Origin: Collodictyon triciliatum
Taxonomy: Eukaryota; CRuMs
Direction: 5' to 3'
Assembly: GCA_043381765.1 (NCBI GenBank)
Contig: JBHJMP010000702.1
Coordinates: forward strand, 1 to 22,508
Length of the DNA stretch: 22,508 nt
A program made the translations under genes and the position numbers. This document shows, in pieces, positions 14,660 to 22,508 of this stretch. Position 1 is the first letter of the stretch; every line of letters begins with the position of its first letter. The notes below the pieces were generated by a model. The model did no database searches, was not told the origin of the DNA, and was given only the letters and a program-made list of their open reading frames with translations.

Positions 14660-15638
14660 CAGACATCCCTTCGACGATATGTAGCGTATGAAACAGGGAA
14701 ATAAAACGCCAAACCAGGGATGCTGTTGCTGCTAAAAGGCCTGGTGTCGACTATAAGCCTCTTCATCACTAGCAAAAGTGTAATGCATACAGAGCTGAGC
14801 ATGATGTAAAAGGCTTGGAGGTAGGAGTCATCCATGTGCCCGACAAGAATCATTCCTAGAAAAACAAAGAGAATAGCACCAGGGATGAATCGGGTTTCCC
14901 AACGTAGCCTCCGTTTCTTGTCTGGCCAAGCGAGCGAGTGCCTTCTCAACTTTGCAACAAGGTCGAATCGAAGAATTCCATCGTCCTTCGTGTCTGTCCA
15001 CATGAAACAAAACCTTCTGCGGCCCTCTCCTGTCTTTCCTTTGGTTCGGTCGGATTGAGAGGAAGAGGCAAAGAGCAGAACCAAGGATGGGACACAGATC
15101 AAAGCGAAAGCCGACGAGTCTAACACAATAAATGATTTGCAATACAGAAAAAAAGAAAAAAAAAGAGGACATCAGACAAATCAACTAGAAAATCAAACAC
15201 TCACCAACCCCTACGCACAAAGTCACAGAAGAGCCTTAAACCCCAAACAGAACCAAAAAAAAATAGAGGGTCTTATGTATGCGCGTCCTGAGCTGACGCG
15301 TTCTTTGGCCCGAGAATCACACACACACAACAAAAGACCGCGTGCGTCCACATAGCAAACAGCCGCGTCCGGTCGCGGGCGCATTGCAACAGAATTCCGG
15401 CCAGGAATGTGTGCGTTTCCTTGTGCGAGGCTAATTTCGCCCTGCGAGAGAATATCTGCGGAATCATGCCATATATGTATTTATGACATTGCACTTGCCT
15501 CCCAAAAGCCGCTCGGCCGGAGTCATAAAAGTGATCAAAAATCAACAGAGGGAGCAGGAGACAAACCAGCCAGAACCTGCGCGTCAGTGGGATCTGCTCA
15601 ACCTGTCCAGCTGAGAATCCCACACACCAGTATGTCAT
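14660..15638 (-). CDS. Multi-span membrane protein segment, unrecognised; possible N-terminus of the C2-AGC kinase
   Basis: I do not recognise the family. Exon 1 starts at ATG 15638, directly preceded by an in-frame TGA, and runs to about 15323 (phase-1 donors near 15332-15323). Exon 2 runs from 15119 (acceptor TGTTAG) to about 14661. Hydrophobic stretches include FWLVCLLLPLLIFDHFY, LFAMWTHAVFCC, AFALICVPSLVLLFASSS, FIPGAILFVFLGMILVGHM and FYIMLSSVCITLLLVMKRL, so five or more membrane spans are likely. A basic loop (KLRRHSLAWPDKKRRLRW) separates the third and fourth. The frame ends beyond 14660 only in low-complexity T-rich sequence. The C2-kinase leader exon begins about 100 nt further on, an intron-like distance. 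The 5' end is CpG-rich like the other gene starts. Exact splice sites are uncertain. Confidence 0.55.
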
Positions 15639-16023
15639 TCAGTTCATCACGCGCGCAACTTCACAAACACACATATGTACAGGAGTGTCACGTATCATAG
15701 TCGTGTTTCTGTGCTTTCATATCTGCCTTTTGTTGTAATCATCATCATCATCATCGTTTTTTAACCTCTCTCTATGACGACAATAGAGAAACTGTGTTTT
15801 CGCTTTCTGATGTAAAGTCCACTGCACAGGAATGACTTCCAATAAAAAAAAAAAGGTGACAATTTGAGAAATAGCAGGATTGCACGCCTGTTTTGCTTGC
15901 ATGTTCCTTTCACCATGTCGGGATATTTATGTCCCTTGCCGAAGGAGATGCACAGGATTTTTGGTTGGAAAAAGAAGAAATAGAAGGAAAAGAGGGAAGG
16001 GGAAAGGCTCCAGACACCTGGTC
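15639..16023. other. Spacer between BRICK1 and the membrane-protein gene
   Basis: Contains a short (ATC)n run near 15740 and short A runs. It should include the membrane gene promoter and BRICK1 3' UTR. No canonical AATAAA is seen just after the BRICK1 stop on the minus strand. Confidence 0.4.
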
Positions 16024-16375
16024 TTACTGACTGACTGATCTTGCAGTAGCTTCCAGAACTTGAACGCGACGCTCCAGAACTTGGATGCGTTCGTTGACGA
16101 CAGCCAAGCGCGATCGGGTGGAAAGATCTGAGTTATTTTTTTTTTTGTATGGTTGTGAGAAGGATGTTGTGTTCGAGTGTTGACTTGGTGCGAACGAGTA
16201 TTCATGAGAAAATTGAATTCGACTGCAACACAAACTGTGTGTATTCTCTTTGGCACTCACCAAACTTTGTCAGAAACTCTGTGATCTTGAGGATGCTAAG
16301 AGAGATCTGCTCCGCAAAGTCGCGGTTTTCCCAGTCAGGCTTCACGAAGGGAGGAAGTGGCGGGGCTGTGGACAT
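16024..16375 (-). CDS. BRK1: BRICK1 (BRK1/HSPC300), SCAR/WAVE complex subunit
   Basis: Small helical subunit of the SCAR/WAVE complex, which activates Arp2/3-driven actin branching downstream of Rac. Two exons, 16375-16261 and 16127-16024, encode 72 residues; animal BRK1 is about 75. Exon 1 has PDWENRDF then ISLSILKITEFLTKF; the phase-1 junction creates Asp, followed by LSTRSRLAVVNERIQVLERR and a final coiled-coil turn. The order DWxNR, I-x-x-SI-x-KI-x-xFL-x-xFD, SRLAxxNExxxxLERR is diagnostic. ATG 16375 is chosen because it gives family length. An upstream in-frame ATG (16513) would add 46 residues of non-conserved sequence containing a T-rich CAG acceptor, so that stretch is more likely 5' UTR with an intron. 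It implies the organism makes SCAR-driven actin protrusions. Confidence 0.95.
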
Positions 16376-16513
16376 GACTGTAGAGCTGTCTTTCTGTAAG
16401 AAACAAAAAAAAATGGTGCCAGTTAAGTTTGTTGGAGAGTGCTGCTTCTTCCTAGGCTTTTGTGAATCGAAACTGTCAACGCATGAATCCATGAACAACG
16501 CTGCTCGAGCCAT

Positions 16514-17404
16514 GTTTTGATTGCTGATGAATTGCTGATGGATTGATCGAAAGTTCCACTCTTTAAGTGAGATTTTTCATATGTGGAAATTATGTATTTT
16601 CGAAATTGTCGCCCCATTGGGTGCGATTCAATCTTAAAAGTGGATATAATTCGGATTAATAATAACTTTGAGTGAACTTGGGTGGTAACGTAGTTTTCAC
16701 ACGCGAAGGCTATATCCCAGATTCGCGTATCCGCCTCACGGACGGGGCTTCTTTTGTCTTTCTCTCAAAGCCTCGCCAAGTAATAATAGCAAATTGAGAA
16801 AAACTGCACAATCAACATGGGTGATTCCGGATATGTTTTATCTATGCTCCACATATTTTATGCGCCCCAGCAGCATGCTCTCGCCGGAGTTTACCAGTTT
16901 ATTACCATTCACACTAGTTTAATTAATAGACAAACACGTCTCGTTTTCTCTTCATCACGGAAAAGAAATAAGCACTTTTGTCATATCTAGTTTATCTAAA
17001 ACTCGTGAATGAGTGCATGAATGATAATTTTTCATTTTATTTAAGGAATAGATATTATGAACCATTGTCTGTAAGAAAAAGAAAAAAACTGGAGAATCAA
17101 TCCAGGAGAGTAATTTGTGTAAATATATATATATATATATTTTAAAGGTCTTTGGTGTGCGCTCTCAGTCAGAAAGATAAAGTGGAGATAAAAAGGATTA
17201 TTGAAATGAACAACACAATTGTAAAATGAACGAAAAAGAAATTAAACTGGAAGGAAAAGACAATTAAATATACTTTACACGAAGCATATTTAACATAAAC
17301 AAAAAAACAAAAAACAAAAAACAAAAAACAAAAAAAAAACAAAAAAAACAAAAAAAACATAAACAAAAGTAAAAACAACAACGAATAATTGCTAACATTT
17401 CCTT
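16514..17404. other. Intergenic region between BRICK1 and the glycosyltransferase
   Basis: About 0.9 kb of AT-rich DNA with an (AT)n run at 17122-17140 and a heptamer array at 17297-17360. It presumably holds the BRICK1 promoter and glycosyltransferase 3' UTR (a reverse AATAAA occurs at 17036-17041). No gene or RNA gene is recognised. Confidence 0.45.
17297..17360. repeat. (CAAAAAA)n-type array
   Basis: Imperfect heptamer array with the same unit as the array at 12582-12661. It lies just past the glycosyltransferase stop codon. Confidence 0.8.
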
Positions 17405-19609
17405 TTAAGCAATTTGCAAAATCTCGCTTCCCGTGAGATTTTTTCCCTCAGAAACCAAAGCTTGAACTATTTCAACAGAAACATTCGTCGTGCAGACGAT
17501 TGGATTTGTCAGAAGCTCAATTAGTACCTGTTGTGATATCCAGTAATATTCATGCACCCTCTCCGGGGGTGGCTGTCTCCATTGAAAAGGCCTCCAGTGA
17601 TCAATAATTTTGTCGGCGCACTCAGTCAATACCCAACCCCCGGCATTTTTGAGTATGTCAGGCTATGTTATCGTAAGATGTATTATTTTTTAACCATACA
17701 AGGTACACTTTCGATTTAAATGGGGTTTCGAGTAGGGATATATATATATATGATTGCTACTTTAGCTTTTATGTCTCCCTGGTCTGCGTGGTAGACAATA
17801 TAATCATCTGAGGTCTAATGGTCAAGTGTTAGTTTCAAAAAGAAACAAAAGAAATCAGTTTGCAAAATGGATCTATTTGCTCTTTTGGCATTTCTTTCTA
17901 AAGAGACCAAACAAAGGGCAAAGGTATATAACTTCATCTTACGTGATTCCTCCCATAGAATGAAAAAAAGGAGCTATCTAGTCGAGATAGCAAAACGTCT
18001 TCACGTGGGGATGTTCCAGAGAAACAAATACCTAAAAAGTTGAAGTTCAAAAGACACCATTTCAGTTTGGCCTGAATACATCGACCACCTCATTTCAATT
18101 ATTAAAAGTATCTTCTATCTAGGTATACATCACTGACCGATGGCGCAAGCCCCTGATGAAGCAGTAGACACATTCCACTTGATTTCTTGTTGGGTAATTA
18201 CTGTAATAAATGAATGAATGAATGTCTTGTGCAAATGTCATTCACAACGAATCGCATTTTATATTCGATTTTTTTTTTTCGATTGATCAACTATACACAC
18301 AAATAAAACGCAAGGAAGGCATTTATGGCTATCAACCTCGGTTCATCGCGACACGTTCATTTTTCTCTCCAGAGAATGCTGTCGAAAACTGTAATGATAT
18401 GAACATAATTAAAGAGGCCATCAAGATGCGGTTTGAATGAATGAAGGGTTTTGATTGAATGGAAAATAGACACAAGATATAGCATATGGATAAGTCAATA
18501 CCCTATTCCAGAAATTAATCGACTTCTCTGAGTTCTTTATGAAGACAAACCCCAAGGATAATGACCCAGTGGATACATTGTATTGTGGATAAGTTTGGTC
18601 CAATGCTTCTATGAGCTACCATATATGTTTGAATCATGCATCGTTTGTTAGCATCCAAAATAAATATTTTGTCAACAGGAAGTGTCCGCGCTTCCCTCCC
18701 ACTTTCTCCTGGCGTATCAAATGAATCATACCTGGATATCTGCTGCTGAATCCATGAGGTAGGGTAAAGGACTTTGGTGCCAGAATGTGTCAATATCCGA
18801 AAAAAGTACATGAAATCCGTATTCAAGCAGCGTTTGTACGTACTATTATACCAGGAGTTTACATATATTGAATGAATTATATGTTCCCGAATCACTAATA
18901 CGAAATGATAAGGGCGTAGAAAGCGCAGGCAGATGTTCATGTTTTTTTTTTTTTTTTTTTTTTNNNNNNNNNNNNNNNNNNNNNNNNNNNNNNNNNNNNN
19001 NNNNNNNNNNNNNNNNNNNNNNNNNNNNNNNNNNNNNNNNNNNNNNNNNNNNNNNNNNNNNNNNNNNNNNNNNNNNNNATCCCAACGTGTGTTTGAGCAA
19101 CATTGCGCTCTATCCTGATAGTTAGCGATACCCATGTGATCAAGTCTGTTTCTTGAGCTGATGTCCGTGCAAAATACCAGCAAGTTTCGTAACCCAAGTT
19201 TATGCGTGCCTGTATACATAGTTATATCACATTATATTTTATTTTATGAACTAAAGCCAAGGATCTATATAAGGATATCCTGTGTCAAGATAAATAATCT
19301 GGAAAATATTCTACGCATAACAAAATCAGAAAACAAGAAAAGTGAGATAATGTATCATACAAATGGTTCACTGCATCGGTGTAATAAAGATCATGATGTT
19401 GCATGAAATATAATGTCTTTTTTTTTTACCTGCTAACCAGTTCAACAATATTGGGATGTAATCTTCAGTCACAGCAGTGACAATTAAGGTATTATTTATA
19501 GCTACTCTTTTTGCGACATTGATCAATTTACCCTGCAGACAAATGATAAAAAGTATTCATGTTTCTGAGATAATAGTGTGATAGATCAACAAATAATATG
19601 TACCGTATA

Positions 19610-19680
<71 letters not shown>

Positions 19681-19739
19681 AACCTTTTGTAGACCTATTC
19701 TGTATCTGCTAGAGTTCCTAAATCCAAAATATTGCATTC
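17405..19739 (-). CDS. GT77-like nucleotide-diphospho-sugar transferase
   Basis: Glycosyltransferase of the Nucleotid_trans type (Pfam PF03407; plant GT77-like), expected to act in the Golgi. Exons (descending): 19739-19684, 19532-19430, 19209-19132, [exon in gap], 18842-18732, 18615-18502, 18388-18337, 18200-18138, 18031-17943, 17814-17761, 17662-17405. Signatures in order: NTLIVTAVTEDYIPILLNWL; THKLGLRNLLVFCTD; YVQTLLEYGFHVLFSDIDTF, containing the metal-binding DxD (DID), then WHQSPLPYL; NVSTGSLSLGFVFIK; NERVAMNR; YIVYHADQGDIKAK, at the position of the usual HaN-x-x-G-x-x-xK; and LKNAGGW. Phases match at every visible junction. A small exon is probably missing in the gap at 18964-19078. No N-terminal signal anchor is found; upstream in-frame exons belong to the channel gene, so this is a 3' part of a fusion or a gene with a lost start. 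The exons 18200-18138 and 18031-17943 are the least certain. Confidence 0.82.
18942..18963. repeat. T run at a gap edge
   Basis: Homopolymer T running into the gap at 18964, inside a glycosyltransferase intron. Confidence 0.8.
18964..19078. other. Assembly gap (115 N)
   Basis: The flanking glycosyltransferase exons end in phase 1 and start in phase 0, and the family normally has extra residues here, so a coding exon is probably hidden in this gap. Confidence 0.95.
19610..19681. repeat. (AAAT)n microsatellite
   Basis: About 18 perfect units in the intron between the exons 19739-19684 and 19532-19430. Confidence 0.95.
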
Positions 19740-19851
19740 CTATACATATCATCAATATTTTATAAAAGCGATGCGCATCACATTTTTTGCCATCAAAGGC
19801 CGTTTAAAAAATTGGGATACTATCGAGGACGCGAGGATTTTTTTTTAATAC

Positions 19852-22312
19852 CTTCTTCCCCAAATTGATTCACTTTATTTGCGAAGTTGTATCCAAAGTC
19901 CTATAATAACAATAACACCAACAATTTTAACATATAATACTTGTATAAAAATAAGCTGATTAAAAGTATGCTAGTCGAATAATCAAATATTTTGTGAATT
20001 CAAAATTTCTTCAATTGAAAAGAAGAGGAAGAAGAGGAAGAAGAGGAAGAAGAGGAAGAAGAGGAAGAAGAGGAAGAAGAGGAAGAAGAGGAAGAAGAGG
20101 AAGAAGAGGAAGAAGAATAAAGGATATGAACAGATTATCACCTGGAAAAGGGGGACTTTTTCAACGAGATGGTGGTGTAAGTAGAGAGCTACGTCAGACC
20201 TAAGTGACGGTGGAAGCTGTTCCAAAATAGCAGCTTCATCAATTCCTTTATGTCTAGACCAAATGACATCACAGTAATTCCTGATTCTCTCACGCATGGA
20301 ACGAGGTAAATCTCGATATCTAGATTATTCATAATGCTCATAAGCAGACATATATACTAGGTTGATTTAAATTGAAAGATAATTATCGCTTGGCTTTTTT
20401 TTTTTTTTTTGTTAATAGAGAGAATATAATCAAAATAGTCTGGCATGTTTTTTTTTGTTCATGTTATTTACGAAAAGGTAATATAAGCACATATATAGAA
20501 TAATGATAACCATGGTGATCATTTTCTTTATTCGATAAATAATTTATATTACCTCATATACTCGTTGAGTGAGTCTAACTTTTCTCTATATCTTTGACCA
20601 TCGGCATCCAAAGATGCGATTAGATTTGTCATGTTACCAAAGATTGTTGCATAGACTACAGCACCAATAAACACACTGATAATTGTGAAAATCTGTATGG
20701 GTGTGTTGTGTTTTTAGTGAAGGTTCAAAAATAATCATGATTGGCTGTGTGGAAAAGAAAGGAAAGAAAACAAAAGAAAACAAAAGAAAACAAAAGAAAA
20801 CAAAAGAAAACAAAAGAAAACAAAAGAAAACAAAAGAAAACAAAAGAAAACAAAAGAAAACNNNNNNNNNNNNNNNNNNNNNNNNNNNNNNNNNNNNNNN
20901 NNNNNNNNNNNNNNNNNNNNNNNNNNNNNNNNNNNNNNNNNNNNNNNNNNNNNNNNNNNNNAAGAAAGAAAGAAAGAAAGAAAGAAAGAAAAGAACAGAA
21001 AAGAACAGAAAAGAACAGAAAAGAACAGAAAAGAACAGAAAAGAACAGAAAAGAACAGAAAAGAACAGAAAAGAACAGAAAAGAAAGAACAATATGTATC
21101 TGTTTGAAGAGGTACAGACGAATAGGGTTAAGAGGAAAATATGAAGGAGTCATGATAGATAAAAGGAAGATTAATAAGTCTCACTCTTTCTCCTGTGCTG
21201 ACAGGTATGACGTCTCCGTATCCTACGGTGCCGAATGTTATTGTTGCCCAGTAGATAGAGATGACGTATTGCTGCGAAGGTGTCATATGGTTGACTCCAT
21301 AGGAGTGAATCCACGTATCTTCGTTGTCTCCATAGTTTCCAATGAGAAAGAAGATGCAGCCGGACCAATGAACATATATGATGATGGATATCATGAGCTT
21401 GAAGATCCTCATGAAGTTGACGTTTGTCGAAATGTATTTTTCCAGCTCGGAGAGTAGCTTATGAAGGGAGAGAAGACGGACAAGGCGATTGAGACGAAGA
21501 CAAGGCAAAGCTGACCAGCCAAAGTGCAAGGCCAGGAGATCCAACGGGATGATGGACAGAAGATGGAGGGCGAAGTGTCCGCGGCGCCGATAGTTTTCCC
21601 AGAGCATGTCGAGGTTGTCCACAAGGCGGCCGTCCTGGGCAAACATGGTCCTGGCGTTGCAAAACATGTCCAGGAGATATATGGGGTCGATGAGGAAATA
21701 GTCCACGAGCAGAATCCAGAGCGAGGAAGACCTCGACAGGTCCGGGTCGATGAACGCGAGGCGCAGCGGCGTGATGATTGCATTGTAAAAGACGCAGAGA
21801 TTCAGATAGATGGTCACGCGCTTGCGCAGCCAGGCGTTCGGGTGCAGGGTGAAGGTACGGTACCAGGCGAGCAGCAGCGCAGGCTGCAACAGAAGGCTCC
21901 AGCCGGGCCAGGCCTGTGTCCTGCGTCTCGCGGCAGGTGGCATCTCGGCCTCCAAATCTGGGTCGACGCGGCCGATGAAGGACGATGCTGACCGGCGGAA
22001 CGGCCGCCACGCTGCATCCCGGCAGAAGGACGCGACGGAGCCCACGCACGCGGCGCACGAGGCAGCCGCGGATTTCCAGGCCGCACCAGCTGATGGCGCC
22101 GGCTTTGCCTCGGGCGGGCTGTGGCTGTGGCTGTGGCTGTGGCTGTGGCTGCGGCTGCGGTTGTCGCTTTCGTTTTCGTTTTCGTTTTCGTTGTCATGCC
22201 AGGCTTCGCTCTGCTGCGAGCGGTTGCTGCGCGACGTCAGGCTTGGGGCGGGCGGGTCTGCTGTGTCGGGCACGCGGTACGCCTTCTCAGGGTGCGTCGG
22301 GATGGTGATCAT
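19852..22312 (-). CDS. CNG/HCN/EAG-superfamily voltage-gated K+ channel, cyclic-nucleotide domain missing
   Basis: Six-span channel. Exons 22312-21185, 20692-20553, 20319-20142 and a possible fourth, 19900-19852. A polar N-terminus has His-Ser and Asn-Glu dipeptide runs encoded by microsatellites. S4 is near residues 271-287 (LRLNRLVRLLSLHKLL, basic residues at about every third position). The pore TFGTVGYGDVIP (filter TVGYGD, 362-367) predicts K+ selectivity. S6 reads FTIISVFIGAVVYATIFGN and is followed by a full C-linker (RYRDLPRSMRERIRNY, SRHKGIDEAAILEQLP, HHHLVEKVPLFQ). Exon four (DFGYNFANKVNQFGEE) fits helix A of a cyclic-nucleotide-binding domain, but no beta-roll (PGD/GE motifs) follows; the next in-phase exons are glycosyltransferase. 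The ATG at 22312 lies in strongly G/C-rich DNA. The channel call is secure; its 3' end is not. Confidence 0.88.
20018..20117. repeat. (AAGAAGAGG)n 9-mer microsatellite
   Basis: About eleven units in the intron after the C-linker exon. The sense (minus) strand is a pure pyrimidine tract of C and T. Confidence 0.92.
20767..20861. repeat. (AAAAGAAAAC)n microsatellite at a gap edge
   Basis: Ten-base unit, about nine copies, in the first intron of the channel gene. Confidence 0.9.
20862..20961. other. Assembly gap (100 N)
   Basis: Gap within the channel's first intron. Both flanking exons are phase 0, so no coding loss is required. Confidence 0.99.
20962..21088. repeat. (AAAG)n then (AAGAACAGAA)n composite microsatellite
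   Basis: A tetranucleotide block to about 20991, followed by about nine 10-mers. The unit differs from that on the left of the gap. Confidence 0.9.
22125..22192. repeat. Coding microsatellites in channel exon 1
   Basis: (TGGCTG)n and (TTTTCG)n tracts that on the minus strand encode Ser-His and Asn-Glu dipeptide runs in the cytosolic N-terminus of the channel. Confidence 0.8.
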
Positions 22313-22508
22313 CGGCGCGGTGGGCGCGCAGGTGCCGGCTGCTTATGGGGTTGTGGCATCGGTTGGTTGGTTGGTTGGTTGGTTGGTTGGTTGGTTCTTT
22401 CTCATCTCCCTTTTTCTTCTTTTTCTTTTCTTTTCTTTTCTTTTCTTTTCTTTTCTTTTCTTTTCTTTTCTTTTCTTTTCTTTTCTTTTCTTTTCTTTTC
22501 TTTTCTTT
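22313..22508. repeat. Channel 5' flank with (TTGG)n and (CTTTT)n arrays
   Basis: G/C-rich flank to about 22359, then (TTGG)n at 22360-22396 and (CTTTT)n from about 22421 to the scaffold end. The channel promoter would lie here or beyond the scaffold. Confidence 0.85.

Noticed and set aside
16376-16513. 46-residue N-terminal extension of BRICK1
   Set aside because: In frame, but it contains a T-rich CAG acceptor, is not conserved in the family, and would make the protein much longer than usual BRK1.
17868-18041. 57-codon plus-strand frame starting MDLFALLAFLSKE, with a possible 35-nt intron variant
   Set aside because: Antisense to a glycosyltransferase exon and intron; the putative intron is far shorter than others here, and the minus strand has matching splice sites and phases.
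18153-18159. CTGATGA, the first core motif of a hammerhead ribozyme
   Set aside because: No GAAA core and no flanking stems I-III can be assembled around it; it lies in a coding exon of the opposite strand.
18214-18227. (AATG)n run that could be the tail of a SINE/LINE
   Set aside because: Only about four units, inside a glycosyltransferase intron, with no retroelement body or target-site duplication visible.
18222-18440. Plus-strand frame ending in NIIKEAIKMRFE
   Set aside because: Reverse complement of the glycosyltransferase exon 18388-18337 and its introns; no supporting start context or family match.

Overview
This is a eukaryotic (protist-type) nuclear scaffold. Every gene is split by GT-AG introns, most of them about 80-140 nt long. 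The standard stop codons are used, and introns and intergenic DNA are packed with A/T-rich microsatellites. Both scaffold ends lie in simple repeats ((CAAA)n on the left, (CTTTT)n on the right), and five N gaps interrupt it (3002-3431, 10583-10682, 12662-12761, 18964-19078, 20862-20961). A SCAR/WAVE subunit (BRICK1), SEH1 and CNG-type channels are broadly eukaryotic. The intron density and microsatellite load would suit an amoeboid rhizarian such as a foraminifer, but that is a guess; the sequence does not settle the lineage.

Layout. The left part is plus strand: the last two visible exons of a SEH1 nucleoporin (118-723), then about 2.7 kb holding a hexanucleotide tract and a probable promoter (palindromes plus a TATA box, 2200-2360), then a 12-exon PiT-family phosphate transporter (3490-6042) whose N-terminus is lost in the first gap. 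From 6773 to 22312 everything is minus strand, head to tail. Read from the right these are: a CNG/HCN/EAG-superfamily K+ channel (22312 to about 19852), a GT77-like nucleotide-diphospho-sugar transferase (19739-17405), BRICK1 (16375-16024), a multi-span membrane segment (15638 to about 14660), a C2-domain AGC kinase (14562-10229) and a TRIM-NHL protein with RING, two B-boxes, coiled coil and NHL propeller (9530-6773).

The most unusual points are two possible gene fusions. The channel reading frame runs, with compatible splice phases, from its C-linker into the glycosyltransferase exons and skips the cyclic-nucleotide-binding beta-roll. The multi-span segment is separated from the C2-kinase by only an intron-sized gap with no gene end between them, which suggests a membrane-anchored C2-AGC kinase. 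The kinase has a His for the catalytic-loop Asn and DFS for DFG. The TRIM RING has Asp for the usual metal-binding His. A 30-bp palindrome centred on TGACGTCA lies upstream of the phosphate transporter.

The genes have no obvious shared pathway: nuclear pore, phosphate uptake, ubiquitin ligation, signalling, actin nucleation, ion transport and glycosylation. All exon boundaries were read by eye from protein-family similarity, splice signals and phase, and have not been checked against transcripts.
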